A stretch of DNA of 64,000 bases, taken from the NCBI RefSeq assembly GCF_008040165.1, contig NZ_VRUR01000002.1:1054001-1118000 (forward strand), given 5' to 3'. Positions within the stretch are counted from its first letter, which is position 1; each line of letters opens with the position of its first letter. A model generated the notes under the pieces. That model did no database searches. It was not told the origin of the DNA and worked only from the letters and a program-made list of their open reading frames with translations. Position numbers and translations under genes: made by a program. Origin of the DNA: Flagellimonas hymeniacidonis. GTDB taxonomy: Bacteria > Bacteroidota > Bacteroidia > Flavobacteriales > Flavobacteriaceae. Shown one piece after another: positions 46,307-55,731 of the stretch.

Positions 46307-47157
46307 GGTTTGCTATAAAGATATTTCCCCGGAGGTAGCACTTCCTTAATTAATTGAAGACTGAATAGGCGTTGTTGCACGTCATTTAGCGTTTGCAAGG
46401 TTATTTGATTTTGACCCCATGTAGTTTTTGAGAGCCAATCTTGAATGTCTTCTAGCTGTTGATGATACCTATTTGCCAAAGTTCTGTCAATGCTAGGAAT
46501 TCGTTTGAAATCAACGGTATAGATGTTGATAATTTCTAAGACATGCTTAAGAAGCCTTTCATTGGACTCTAAAAATGAGCTAGTAGCCGCAATAACAAAA
46601 CAAGGCCAAGGGGTGGGGCAGTCTCCCAACCTTTTAAAGATACCTTGATCCACAAATGGTTTTGTTGTAAAATGCTCCCACATGAAATAGGCATTAGACC
46701 CTTCGCTTAGGCTTTTAATAGCACCATCTAGATTACTAATGATTTCAAATTGAAGTGAATCTGTATCCCAACCTTGGTTTTGAGCATTTACGTAGGCCAT
46801 TAGATGACTTCCGCTACCCATACGGCTTACTGCTATCTTATCATTCTTTAATTCTGAAACAGCTGAACGCTCACTATTTGCAGCAACATGAATTCCCCAA
46901 AGCAGGGGAGAGGAGATGTATTCTTGAACTATTTTAGAGGGATTTCCTTGAGAAATACTTTTTACCAAACCTTCGGTAAGTATTATGGCCAAATCAGTTT
47001 CGTTATCCTCCAATAGCTGGCACATTCTTCCAGTTCCTTCAGGAATATCGGTCCACTCTAAGTTTATGCCACGATCTTGAAAAGCGCCTTCTTCTATGGC
47101 CAAGTGCCAGGGAAGGTTAAAATGTTCAGGAACACCTACTATTTTTACTGTTTTCAT
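46303..47157 (-). CDS. SsuA/THI5-like substrate-binding domain protein without signal
   Basis: A 284-residue protein with the two-lobed fold of ABC-type binding proteins: VKIVGVPEHFNLPWHLAIEEGAFQDRG, ELKNDKIAVSRMGSGSHLMA, WEHFTTKPFVD and so on. It has no signal peptide and no ABC permease or ATPase beside it. It therefore probably acts in the cytosol, as an enzyme or sensor related to the THI5/NMT1 type. The gene is convergent with the response regulator and overlaps it by 4 bp. Confidence 0.75.
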   Translation of the reverse strand: MKTVKIVGVPEHFNLPWHLAIEEGAFQDRGINLEWTDIPEGTGRMCQLLEDNETDLAIILTEGLVKSISQGNPSKIVQEYISSPLLWGIHVAANSERSAVSELKNDKIAVSRMGSGSHLMAYVNAQNQGWDTDSLQFEIISNLDGAIKSLSEGSNAYFMWEHFTTKPFVDQGIFKRLGDCPTPWPCFVIAATSSFLESNERLLKHVLEIINIYTVDFKRIPSIDRTLANRYHQQLEDIQDWLSKTTWGQNQITLQTLNDVQQRLFSLQLIKEVLPPGKYLYSKP

Positions 47158-47219
47158 ATGTGGCTAAAATAGAAGAAAATGTCTTTACTCGTTTTTTCGG
47201 GGATATGATAAAATGATAT

Positions 47220-48089
47220 TCAGGAAATAATGCTTTCCAAGGTATATTTAATGAGATTGTCTACAGTTTTGAAGGCATTTTTTGAAAATTCCCCAGTAGC
47301 TCTATTTGCAAGGATAGCATTTAATGAAACTGCCCTATGTCCATGCAACTTTGCTAACCCATATATGCCAGCGGTTTCCATTTCAAGGTTGGTTATGCGT
47401 TGATTTCCATAAGAAAAGGAAGCTAGTTTACTATTGAAGTCTATAATCTTTGGGGTTAGCCGAAGGCTTCTTCCCTGCGGGCCATAAAACCCTGAATTTG
47501 TTACAGTTATTCCAAATCGTATACGATTAGAGCTGACTTTTTGCTTTAGATTCTCATCAGAATCCACGGCATATGCCGATATATGATGCTCATCCCACTT
47601 AACGAAGCCATTAAGCTGTTCTTCTAGAGTGATATTTCTTATATGTCCACTCTCATAAAAGTGTAATAGTCCTTCAAAACCAATGGCCGATTCACTCAAT
47701 ATGAACGAATCAATAGGAATATCTGCCTGTATGGCACCTGAAGTGCCAATCCGTATAAAATCTAGTTGGGTCTTTTCTTTTTTGACCTCTCTTGAGGCAA
47801 AATTTATGTTTGCTAGCGCATCCAACTCATTAAAAACAATATCAATATTATCCGTACCAATACCGGTAGAGATGACTGTGATCCTTTTCCCTATATAGCT
47901 ACCTGTATGGGTTAAAAACTCACGGCTTCCTTTTTCAATTTCGACGGAATCAAAGTATTTGGAGACTAAAGATACACGGCTAGGGTCTCCAACGGTAATT
48001 ATGGTAGTCGCTATGTCCTCAGGTAAAAGGTTTAGATGATAAATGCTACCATCAGGATTCAGAATTAGTTCTGAGTCACCTAAGGTCAT
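47220..48089 (-). CDS. nucleoside phosphorylase (uridine phosphorylase-like)
   Basis: A 289-residue member of the PNP/UDP family. Phosphate and ribose binding is seen in TTIITVGDPSRVSLVSKYF, VISTGIGTDNIDIVFNEL and IRIGTSGAIQADIP; NLEMETAGIYGLAKLHGH is the family loop that contacts the nucleoside. It would split uridine, or another nucleoside, with phosphate in pyrimidine salvage. It lies 1 bp downstream of the DUF1835 gene, so the pair is probably co-transcribed. Confidence 0.88.
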   Translation of the reverse strand: MTLGDSELILNPDGSIYHLNLLPEDIATTIITVGDPSRVSLVSKYFDSVEIEKGSREFLTHTGSYIGKRITVISTGIGTDNIDIVFNELDALANINFASREVKKEKTQLDFIRIGTSGAIQADIPIDSFILSESAIGFEGLLHFYESGHIRNITLEEQLNGFVKWDEHHISAYAVDSDENLKQKVSSNRIRFGITVTNSGFYGPQGRSLRLTPKIIDFNSKLASFSYGNQRITNLEMETAGIYGLAKLHGHRAVSLNAILANRATGEFSKNAFKTVDNLIKYTLESIIS

Positions 48090-48090
48090 T

Positions 48091-49023
48091 TTACAATTTT
48101 AAAATGCGATCTGTAGAGGAATTATATAGGAAGCTATACTTTAAAGAGCCACCCAAATATAGTTGATTATCACGTATTTGAGAATAATAATTGGCCTTGT
48201 TCATTAAAATATCCTTCCCTTTTCGTGTTAGCTTCACAGGATTAAAAGAACCGAAAAGAGGTTTTAAAGAAGTGATGATACGATCGTATTGTGTATCTCC
48301 AAAACCATAATATCCTTGATTAGCCAAAACCTTGCCCAATAAATCAGCTCTGGATTCAGGTTTTTGGCTCAAGGCTGTATCTAAAATGCGATTTTCTACT
48401 TCGTTTAGGCCATTTCTAATGGTTGGAAAACGTCTTAAATGTGCTTTTAGCGCCTCAGACAGGTATTGGAACTGAAAATGGTTATGCGCTATCAGATTTT
48501 CTAGCCGAATAGGGTTGTCACTACAATACAATTGCCATACATAGTCTGCAAATTCTATATCGTCTTGAGATAAAATCGTCCTATTTTCATATAGACTCAA
48601 TAATTTCTCATCGCTTAACTCAGATAATCCATATAATTTGTCACTTTCATCTTCCTTTCCACTGCAAACTAGGGATATTTCTGCATGCCTTCTATGTGTT
48701 TTAAGCCAACTGAGCACCGCTAGCATATTTATCTGGCAGAAAAGGTCGTATTCAAACCAAAGTACTATCTGATCTTGCTGTTTGTGGTTACATAATGACC
48801 TATACTCTTTAAGCGTCTTCTCTACAAAAGAAGATTTGGAGACCTTATAATTTTTGTTCAGAAATTCGAAACGGGTTTTCCAAAAAGATTCACTTCCAAC
48901 GTTGCATAATGTCTTGCCTTCACAAAGCATTTCCCTCCACGTAATAATATCTCCTTTAAGATGTAACGATTGTAGTTTTGACGTGAAATTGTCCCCGTTG
49001 GTAATATGCAACAGTGATTTCAT
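48091..49023 (-). CDS. DUF1835 domain protein
   Basis: A 310-residue protein with the DUF1835 N-terminus (LLHITNGDNFTSKLQSLHLKGDIITWREMLCEG in essence) and a conserved IVLWFEYDLFCQINMLAVLSWL core. A C-terminal winged region follows. Its biochemical role is unknown. The nucleoside phosphorylase gene begins 1 bp after its stop, so a role in nucleotide metabolism is possible but not shown. Confidence 0.75.
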   Translation of the reverse strand: MKSLLHITNGDNFTSKLQSLHLKGDIITWREMLCEGKTLCNVGSESFWKTRFEFLNKNYKVSKSSFVEKTLKEYRSLCNHKQQDQIVLWFEYDLFCQINMLAVLSWLKTHRRHAEISLVCSGKEDESDKLYGLSELSDEKLLSLYENRTILSQDDIEFADYVWQLYCSDNPIRLENLIAHNHFQFQYLSEALKAHLRRFPTIRNGLNEVENRILDTALSQKPESRADLLGKVLANQGYYGFGDTQYDRIITSLKPLFGSFNPVKLTRKGKDILMNKANYYSQIRDNQLYLGGSLKYSFLYNSSTDRILKL

Positions 49024-49166
49024 TTTCAGCTTAGTTTTCGTCGGTTAGAAGGATTAAATGTAAGATATAAACGATGAACAGAAAAATTTTTTCGTAAAAC
49101 ATTGATTGTCAAGGTTTAATTTTAACAAGATGCGAAAAAAATAACGTGGATTTAAGAATGATTGTG

Positions 49167-49496
49167 CTATCCACCGACCCTTTTTACTGAAAAACCTTTA
49201 TCCTTCAAAAAGGTCATGATTTTGTCCCTGTAATCGCCCTGAATAATGATGACATCCTTTTTATAACTCCCACCAACACCTAATAGCGTTTTGATGTCTT
49301 TGGTCAATTTCTTGAAATCTGAATCAGCACCAGTATAACCCTCCAAAAGGGTAATGGGTTTGCCCTTTCGTTTTTCATATTTGCAAATTATCGGAGTGTC
49401 TTGAAGCCAATACTCAGGCTGAGTGGGTTTTAAAATTTCATTATCCTCCGGAATATGTTCCGGGAACAAGTTTTTAAGCTGATCTTGTAAATCCAT
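49167..49496 (-). CDS. SUI1/eIF1-family translation factor (YciH-like)
   Basis: A 109-residue protein with the SUI1 domain: IICKYEKRKGKPITLLEGY, DFKKLTKDIKTLLGVGGSYKKDVIIIQGDYRDKI (cited as markers) and a final VGG. Bacterial YciH-like factors are distant relatives of eIF1 and may affect start-codon choice. The gene for a 2-oxoglutarate-type oxygenase lies 6 bp upstream. Confidence 0.9.
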   Translation of the reverse strand: MDLQDQLKNLFPEHIPEDNEILKPTQPEYWLQDTPIICKYEKRKGKPITLLEGYTGADSDFKKLTKDIKTLLGVGGSYKKDVIIIQGDYRDKIMTFLKDKGFSVKRVGG

Positions 49497-49502
49497 TGAC
49501 CA

Positions 49503-50453
49503 CTATTTTTTTACAAGTCCCAATTCTATAAGCCGCTCATGAAGGTATTCGCCTGCAGTAGTATCCTCAAAACCTTTTGGATGTTCATCATCCACACAAT
49601 CTGCCAAGCAATTTAGCGGCATTTCACTAACGGGATGCATAAAAAATGGAATGGAGTATCGGGATGTTCCCCAAAGTTCCTTTGGTGGATTCACAACTTG
49701 ATGAATAGTGGACTTTAGCTTGTTGTTGGTTAGCCTGGATAGCATGTCTCCAACGTTAATCATAAGCTGATTGGATTTTGCTATGGCATCTACCCATTCG
49801 CCTTGGTGATTTTTTACCTGCAATCCTTTGCCATGAGCACCCATTAGAAGAGTGATTAGATTGATGTCGCCATGTGCAGCGGCTCTCACTGCATTTTTGG
49901 GTTCTGAAGTGATTGGAGGGTAGTGAATAGGTCTAAGGATGGAATTTCCATTCTTAATCCACTCATCAAAGTATAATTCATCAAGATTTAGATGCAGTGC
50001 TAATGCCCTAAGCACATATTTTGCGGTTTTTTCAAGCATTTTGTAGGTCTCCTTTCCAACTTCATTGAAATTGGGCAATTCTGCAACAGCTACATTATTT
50101 GGATACTCTGCCTCAAGTTTTGGGTTGTCGTCCACATACTGACCAAAGTGCCAAAATTCCTTAAGATCACCTTCCTTTTTACCCTTCGCATGTTCTTTTC
50201 CAAAAGAAGTATACCCGCGTTGTCCACCAATGCCTTCAATTTCATATGAATCTTTGATATCTTGAGGAAGCTGAAAAAACTTTTTAATTTCTTCATATAA
50301 CTGCGCTACCAAATCTTCCGATAGAAAATGGCCGCTTAAAGCCACAAAACCAATATCTTCAAAAGCCGCACCAATTTCTCCAATAAATTTTTCTTTTCTA
50401 GCAGCATCACCTGAAACAAAATCAGTAAGGTCTACGCTTGGAATTGCACTCAT
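49503..50453 (-). CDS. isopenicillin N synthase-family non-heme iron oxygenase
   Basis: A 316-residue double-stranded beta-helix oxygenase. The N-terminal DIOX_N part (IPSVDLTDF, EDIGFVALSGH) is followed by the iron site HGDINLITLL (His, Asp) and KSTIHQVVNP (His), with the RYSIPFF segment that binds 2-oxoglutarate or the substrate. Members oxidise small molecules or amino acids in many pathways. Nothing near tells the substrate. It is 6 bp upstream of the eIF1-like gene. Confidence 0.85.
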   Translation of the reverse strand: MSAIPSVDLTDFVSGDAARKEKFIGEIGAAFEDIGFVALSGHFLSEDLVAQLYEEIKKFFQLPQDIKDSYEIEGIGGQRGYTSFGKEHAKGKKEGDLKEFWHFGQYVDDNPKLEAEYPNNVAVAELPNFNEVGKETYKMLEKTAKYVLRALALHLNLDELYFDEWIKNGNSILRPIHYPPITSEPKNAVRAAAHGDINLITLLMGAHGKGLQVKNHQGEWVDAIAKSNQLMINVGDMLSRLTNNKLKSTIHQVVNPPKELWGTSRYSIPFFMHPVSEMPLNCLADCVDDEHPKGFEDTTAGEYLHERLIELGLVKK

Positions 50454-50567
50454 AACGTCAAATTTAGATTACCATCAAAAGTAATGAATAATAAGAAACC
50501 TTTCTAAAATTTGGAGGGTCATGGATTGCTTTTTCATTACTTTTAACCCCATTGAATTTTTTACTTT

Positions 50568-52544
50568 ATGAGATATCATATTGGTGGTTTGGATCATCAA
50601 AAATTGAGGGACTTGTACAAAGGAATGCTCAAGCCCAGAATGATCGAAGAGAAGATGTTGATTCTGCTTAGACAGGGCAAAATTTCCAAATGGTTTAGCG
50701 GAATAGGGCAAGAAGCAATATCTGTTGGCGTAACACAAGCCCTAAAGACCGAAGAGTATATTTTGCCTATGCACCGTAATTTGGGTGTGTTTACTTCTAG
50801 AAACATCCCGCTTTATAGACTTTTTGCACAATGGCAAGGAAAAAAAAGCGGTTTCACCCAAGGAAGAGATCGCAGTTTTCATTTTGGAACCCAGGAATAT
50901 AAAATTGTTGGCATGATTTCCCATTTGGGGCCTCAACTGGGAGTTGCTGATGGAATAGCGCTTGCGGACATGCTGAGAAGGAAGAAAAGAGTGACTGCGG
51001 TTTTTACGGGAGAAGGTGCAACTAGTGAAGGTGATTTTCATGAAGCTTTGAATATTGCCTCTGTATGGAGCCTGCCAGTAATTTTTTGTATTGAAAACAA
51101 TGGTTATGGCCTTTCCACCCCAACCAATGAGCAATACAATTGCGAAAATCTTGTAGACAGGGCCAAAGGATACGGAATGGAGTCGCGGATTATTGATGGA
51201 AACAACATTCTTGAGGTTTACTCCAAAGTGGACGAGCTGTGCAAAGCCATTAGGAAAAGACCAAGACCGGTTTTATTGGAGTTCAAGACTTTTAGAATGC
51301 GGGGTCACGAAGAGGCAAGCGGCACCAAATATGTTCCGGAGAAGCTGATGAAAAAATGGGAAAAGAAAGACCCCATAACCAATTATGAGAAGTTTCTTTT
51401 AGAAGAAGGAGTTGTACAAGAAGAAGAAATAAGGCGATTTAAGGAAGAAATCACGGAAGAAATCAATTCCAATTTGAAACTTGCTTTTGATGAACCTACC
51501 ATTGACATTAATGAAACTAAAGAATTAAATGAAGTATATCAAGAATTTAATTATGAACATGTTGAACCAAAAGAAAATGTAAAAAAAATTCGTTTTGTTG
51601 ATGCGGTTTCCCAGGGCTTAGAACAATCCATGGAACGCTACAATGAAATGATCATTATGGGTCAAGACATTGCCGATTATGGGGGTGTTTTTAAAATAAC
51701 AGAAGGGTTTACTTCAAAATTTGGTAAAAGCAGGGTGAGGAATACGCCCATTTGTGAATCAGCAGTGGTCTCTGCAGCGATGGGTTTATCCATAAATGGA
51801 ATGAAAGCAGTTATGGAAATGCAGTTTGCTGATTTTGCCACCTCAGGTTTTAACCCAATAGTAAATTATTTGGCCAAGGTGCATTACCGGTGGGGTGAAA
51901 ATGCAGATGTGGTGATTCGCATGCCCTGTGGGGGCGGAGTGGGAGCCGGACCTTTTCATTCACAGACCAATGAAGCTTGGTTTACCAAAACCCCTGGGCT
52001 TAAAGTGGTCTATCCGGCTTTTCCATATGATGCAAAAGGTCTACTGACTACTGCGGTAAATGACCCAAATCCTGTGTTGTTTTTTGAACACAAAGGACTT
52101 TATAGAAGTGTGTATGGTGATGTGCCTTTGGATTATTATACTGTTCCTTTTGGAAAAGCCGGCCATATAAAAACTGGAGATTCTTTGTCCGTGGTGAGCT
52201 ACGGAGCTGGAGTGCACTGGGCATTGGAAATTTTAGAAAAACATCCAGAAATCGACGCGGATGTTCTAGATTTGCGCACACTTCAACCTCTAGATATAGA
52301 AGGTGTTTATACTTCGGTGAAGAAAACAGGAAAATTAATTATACTACAAGAAGATACGTTGTTCGGTGGTATTGCTAGCGATATTTCAGCAATGGTAATG
52401 GAGCATTGCTTTGAATATCTGGATGCACCTATTAAAAGAGTGGGAAGTTTGGAAACACCTGTTCCTTTCGCAAAAGGGTTGGAGCAAAACTATCTGCCAA
52501 AGCAAAGATTTGAAGTAGCACTAACAGCACTTTTTGAGTACTAA
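50568..52544 (+). CDS. 2-oxo acid dehydrogenase E1, fused alpha and beta subunits
   Basis: A 658-residue thiamine-diphosphate enzyme. The alpha part (about 1-320) has GQEAISVGVTQAL, the ThDP motif GEGATSEGDFHEALN and FCIENNGYGLSTP; the beta part (about 335-658) has ALEQ-like GLEQSMERYNEM, GQDIADYGGVFK and PCGGGVGAGPFHSQ. The branched-chain 2-oxo acid dehydrogenase is the likely complex, since many Bacteroidota carry such a fusion for making iso-fatty acids. E2 and E3 genes are not here. Confidence 0.9.
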   Translation: MRYHIGGLDHQKLRDLYKGMLKPRMIEEKMLILLRQGKISKWFSGIGQEAISVGVTQALKTEEYILPMHRNLGVFTSRNIPLYRLFAQWQGKKSGFTQGRDRSFHFGTQEYKIVGMISHLGPQLGVADGIALADMLRRKKRVTAVFTGEGATSEGDFHEALNIASVWSLPVIFCIENNGYGLSTPTNEQYNCENLVDRAKGYGMESRIIDGNNILEVYSKVDELCKAIRKRPRPVLLEFKTFRMRGHEEASGTKYVPEKLMKKWEKKDPITNYEKFLLEEGVVQEEEIRRFKEEITEEINSNLKLAFDEPTIDINETKELNEVYQEFNYEHVEPKENVKKIRFVDAVSQGLEQSMERYNEMIIMGQDIADYGGVFKITEGFTSKFGKSRVRNTPICESAVVSAAMGLSINGMKAVMEMQFADFATSGFNPIVNYLAKVHYRWGENADVVIRMPCGGGVGAGPFHSQTNEAWFTKTPGLKVVYPAFPYDAKGLLTTAVNDPNPVLFFEHKGLYRSVYGDVPLDYYTVPFGKAGHIKTGDSLSVVSYGAGVHWALEILEKHPEIDADVLDLRTLQPLDIEGVYTSVKKTGKLIILQEDTLFGGIASDISAMVMEHCFEYLDAPIKRVGSLETPVPFAKGLEQNYLPKQRFEVALTALFEY

Positions 52545-52586
52545 GATTTCGTTTTAACAATTATTTAACAAGACCAATAAATAAAA

Positions 52587-52616
52587 TTTGTGTCTCAATC
52601 GTATATACTAAAATTT
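52587..52616 (+). promoter_or_regulatory. promoter of the lipocalin-ompA pair
   Basis: TTTG (52587-52590), 18 bp, then TAAAATTT (52609-52616), a partial match to TAnnTTTG. It lies 15 bp before the first ATG of the pair. Confidence 0.5.
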
Positions 52617-52630
52617 AAATTCCAATTCTT

Positions 52631-53116
52631 ATGGTAAAACATGCATTCTTTTATGTGACGCTGATGGCTGTGCTATTAACGTCATGTTCTGTTTCCAAAA
52701 GCGCAAGAAGTCAACGTAATCTTTTTAGCGGGTCCTGGACACTTAACGATATCTCTTATGAGAACAACACAGGTAATTTTAAGTCAGTAATCTTCAACGA
52801 TGCAGACGATATTTGCTTTGAAGGAAGCGACTGGTTCTTCAGGGACAACAACAGCACAGGTAGGTATACCATTACCGGAGGTAGCCTTTGTCAAGGTGGA
52901 GACCGTTTTTTCAGATGGTCTGTGGTTGAACCAACGGCAAATTACAATAGTCAACTTCAATTCAAGTTTATTGATGAAAAACGAAAGGATATTTCAGGAG
53001 GTGTAGGCTATCGTTTAAATATTGCCAATATATCAGAACAATCCATGACGCTTAAGTCCAATGTTTCCGTAGACGGGGAACTTGTAACCATAGTATACCA
53101 ATTCTCAAAAAAATAA
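52631..53116 (+). CDS. lipocalin-family lipoprotein
   Basis: A 161-residue lipoprotein (signal MAVLLTSC). The mature part has the lipocalin-like opening FSGSWTLNDISYEN, WFFRDNNSTGRYTI and later beta strands (RYTITGGSLC, SDGEL-like VSVDGELVTIVYQFSKK). It is a small barrel, probably at the outer membrane, with an unknown ligand. The OmpA-like gene follows 4 bp later, so the pair is an operon. Confidence 0.8.
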   Translation: MVKHAFFYVTLMAVLLTSCSVSKSARSQRNLFSGSWTLNDISYENNTGNFKSVIFNDADDICFEGSDWFFRDNNSTGRYTITGGSLCQGGDRFFRWSVVEPTANYNSQLQFKFIDEKRKDISGGVGYRLNIANISEQSMTLKSNVSVDGELVTIVYQFSKK

Positions 53117-53120
53117 TCAG

Positions 53121-53813
53121 ATGAAAAATATAGTTTTAAAAAGCACAACAATTGTTTTGGCATTAAGCCTTATAGTAAGTTGTAATGCAGTTAAAAATGC
53201 CAATAACACTCAAAAAGGAGCAGCAATTGGTGCAGCTGGTGGTGCCGTGATTGGTGGAATCATTGGAAACAATGTAGGTAAAAACGGCAACACGGCGCTA
53301 GGCGCAATTATAGGAGCGGTAGTTGGCGGAGCCGCTGGTGGATATATTGGAAATAGAATGGATAGACAGGCCGAACGTATTGAAGAAGAAATTCCGGGAG
53401 CTGAAGTAAAACGTGTTGGTGAAGGAATCAATGTTACCTTCAACGAAGATGCTGGGGTATATTTTGATACAAATAGATCTGATGTGAAAGGGACTTCAGC
53501 TACTACTTTAGATAAACTAGCTGGAATCTTCAAAGAATATCCAAATTCCAATGTTTTGGTTGAAGGGCATACAGATAGTGCCGGAAGTGAAGAATATAAC
53601 TGGAAGTTATCGCAACAAAGAGCAGAATCTGTGACAAGTTATTTGGTCAGCAAAGGAATTTCCAGTGGCAGGTTTAGCACAAAGTGGTATGGTGAAACCC
53701 AACCACGAGAAAGCAACGAAACAAGTGCGGGTAAAGCCAAAAACAGACGTGTTGAGTTAGCTATTGTTGCAAGCGAAGAACTTAAGCAAGAAGCTTACGA
53801 GAAAACAAACTAA
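53121..53813 (+). CDS. OmpA-family lipoprotein with glycine zipper
   Basis: A 230-residue lipoprotein (signal LSLIVSC). Residues about 30-80 form a Gly/Ala-rich zipper (GAAIGAAGGAVIGGIIGNN). The C-terminal OmpA domain has FDTNRSDVKG, LVEGHTDSAGSEEYN (peptidoglycan-binding Asp region), LSQQRAESV and NRRVELAI. It should link the outer membrane to peptidoglycan. A strong terminator follows. Confidence 0.92.
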   Translation: MKNIVLKSTTIVLALSLIVSCNAVKNANNTQKGAAIGAAGGAVIGGIIGNNVGKNGNTALGAIIGAVVGGAAGGYIGNRMDRQAERIEEEIPGAEVKRVGEGINVTFNEDAGVYFDTNRSDVKGTSATTLDKLAGIFKEYPNSNVLVEGHTDSAGSEEYNWKLSQQRAESVTSYLVSKGISSGRFSTKWYGETQPRESNETSAGKAKNRRVELAIVASEELKQEAYEKTN

Positions 53814-53840
53814 GACTAGATAAAAATTTGGTCTTTAAAT

Positions 53841-53867
53841 CCCGACCCAATAAGGTCGGGGTTTTTG
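53841..53867 (+). terminator. rho-independent terminator after ompA-like gene
   Basis: CCCGACC and GGTCGGG form a stem with a six-base loop, followed by GTTTTTG. It lies 24 bp before the GTG start of the type III PKS cluster. Confidence 0.88.
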
Positions 53868-53890
53868 TTTTAAAGAATTATCTTCATGGG

Positions 53891-55018
53891 GTGAATAATC
53901 CCAAAGTTGTTATTATAGGGGGTGGATTGGCAGGGTTGACAGCTGCGCTGGATTTGGCGCAAAGAGGAAAACAGGTTCTTGTCATAGAAAAAAATCCATA
54001 TCCAAATCATAAAGTATGCGGAGAATATGTTTCCAATGAGGTGAAGCCTTATTTGAAGCACTTGGGTATGGAATTAAGCAGTCTAGACCTTCCAGAAATC
54101 GACACCCTCCAGCTTAGTACACAAACAGGCAAACTGATTGAGGTTAGGCTTCCTTTAGGAGGCTTTGGGATAAGCAGATATGCATTTGACTACGAGCTGT
54201 TTCAATTGGCTGAAAAAAAAGGCGTGGATTTTCTTTTTGAAACTGTTGTGGATGTTCAATTCATGGATAATGAATTTGAAGTTACTCTTACTTCAAAAGA
54301 AAAAATAAGCGGCAAGATGGTTTTAGGAGCATTTGGGAAGCGTTCAAACCTAGATTTAAAGTGGAATAGAGCGTTTATTCAGCAGAAATCACCCTGGCTA
54401 GGAATCAAAGCACATTATAAAAACATTGGACATCCTTCAAACGTAGTGGGGCTTCATAATTTTCCAGGCGGCTACGGAGGGTTGTCGCTAACTGAGGAGG
54501 GTGACGTAAACTTTTGCTGTTTAGTGAAGTATGAAAGCTTTAAAAAAGAAAGTGGAATAGCTGCCTTTAACCAAAATGTGGTTTCACAAAACCCAATATT
54601 AAAAGATTTTTTAGCCAATTCTGAGGTAACGTTTGAAAAACCATTGAGTATTGCCCAAATTTCATTTGAAAAGAAAAGAGCAGTTGAAAATCACATTTTA
54701 ATGTGCGGGGATACGGCAGGTTTAATACATCCACTTTGCGGTAATGGAATGGCGATGGCTATCCATAGTGCAAAATTAGCAGCAGAACAAGTGGCTATGT
54801 TTTTGGAAAAACCTAACTTCACAAGAAAAGATATGGAAAAAGAGTATCAAATGCTCTGGGAAAGAAACTTCAGAAAAAGACTTTGGATGGGTCGCCGCTT
54901 ACAAGACCTAATGTTGCATACCAAATGGTTTAATCTAGGAATGTATACTCTGGCCAACTCAAAACCACTACTTAGAGAGATGATCAAAAGAACCCATGGT
55001 AATCCAATAGTAGCATAA
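53891..55018 (+). CDS. FAD-dependent oxidoreductase of the type III PKS cluster
   Basis: A 375-residue flavoprotein in the geranylgeranyl reductase/PHBH-like group. The FAD motif is VVIIGGGLAGLTAALDLA, then KVCGEYVS and the second flavin motif MCGDTAGLIHPLCGNGMAM. It may hydroxylate or oxidise the ring made by the type III PKS, as a flavoprotein does in the Streptomyces srs pathway. The frame is open upstream through the terminator; GTG at 53891 (reading NNPKVVIIGGG) is the only reasonable start after it. Its TAA shares an A with the next gene's ATG. Confidence 0.82.
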   Translation: MNNPKVVIIGGGLAGLTAALDLAQRGKQVLVIEKNPYPNHKVCGEYVSNEVKPYLKHLGMELSSLDLPEIDTLQLSTQTGKLIEVRLPLGGFGISRYAFDYELFQLAEKKGVDFLFETVVDVQFMDNEFEVTLTSKEKISGKMVLGAFGKRSNLDLKWNRAFIQQKSPWLGIKAHYKNIGHPSNVVGLHNFPGGYGGLSLTEEGDVNFCCLVKYESFKKESGIAAFNQNVVSQNPILKDFLANSEVTFEKPLSIAQISFEKKRAVENHILMCGDTAGLIHPLCGNGMAMAIHSAKLAAEQVAMFLEKPNFTRKDMEKEYQMLWERNFRKRLWMGRRLQDLMLHTKWFNLGMYTLANSKPLLREMIKRTHGNPIVA

Positions 55019-55731
55019 TGGATTTATCTATTAGAAGCAATGAGTTGGAACTCATGGATGACCCAAATATGCCATTTGAATTATTGCAAGCGGCGTATAT
55101 AGACATCAATAAATGTAATAATTTGCTGGGAGGGGAGTCCATTACTTTGGATGCAGTCATGGGATTGGTGAAAGAAGGCTCTAAAAAATCGTATACGATT
55201 TTGGATATGGGTTGTGGGGATGGCACCATGCTAAGAAAATTGTCCAAACATCTTAGCAAATATGGGGTATCGCATAGCATGATAGGGATAGACTTAAGGG
55301 ATGATGTATTATGTATTGCCAAGGAGAAATCTAGTGAATATCCTAACATAAGTTTCAAGAAAGAAGACATACTAAAAGCTGATTCCAGCCTTTCCTGTGA
55401 TATTTTGATCAATACATTGACCATGCATCATTTTGATGAACACCGTATAGATGCTTTTCTAAAAAAATTTGTCAGTCTGGCTAAAGTTGGGGTGGTCATC
55501 AATGATTTGCAAAGGAGTAAAATTGCATACATGCTCTTTAAAGTATTTGGGTTTTTCTTTATCAAAACAGAAGTAGCTAAGTATGATGGGTTGGTTTCCA
55601 TAAGCAAAGGTTTTAGAAGAGGAGAATTGATAGCATTATCAAAAAAAATACCAAGTGTTACACATATAATTCGATGGAAATGGGCTTTTAGATATGTATG
55701 GGTAATGAAGTTTAACCGACATAAGAATTAA
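55018..55731 (+). CDS. SAM-dependent methyltransferase of the type III PKS cluster
   Basis: A 237-residue class I methyltransferase. SAM motif I is ILDMGCGDGT at residues 61-70; GIDLRDDVLCIAKEK and ILINTLTMHHFDEHR are motifs II and III. It lies between the FAD enzyme and the PKS, sharing one base with each neighbour (TAATG at both ends). By analogy to srsB-like proteins it could O- or C-methylate the aromatic or quinone product. Confidence 0.87.
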   Translation: MDLSIRSNELELMDDPNMPFELLQAAYIDINKCNNLLGGESITLDAVMGLVKEGSKKSYTILDMGCGDGTMLRKLSKHLSKYGVSHSMIGIDLRDDVLCIAKEKSSEYPNISFKKEDILKADSSLSCDILINTLTMHHFDEHRIDAFLKKFVSLAKVGVVINDLQRSKIAYMLFKVFGFFFIKTEVAKYDGLVSISKGFRRGELIALSKKIPSVTHIIRWKWAFRYVWVMKFNRHKN

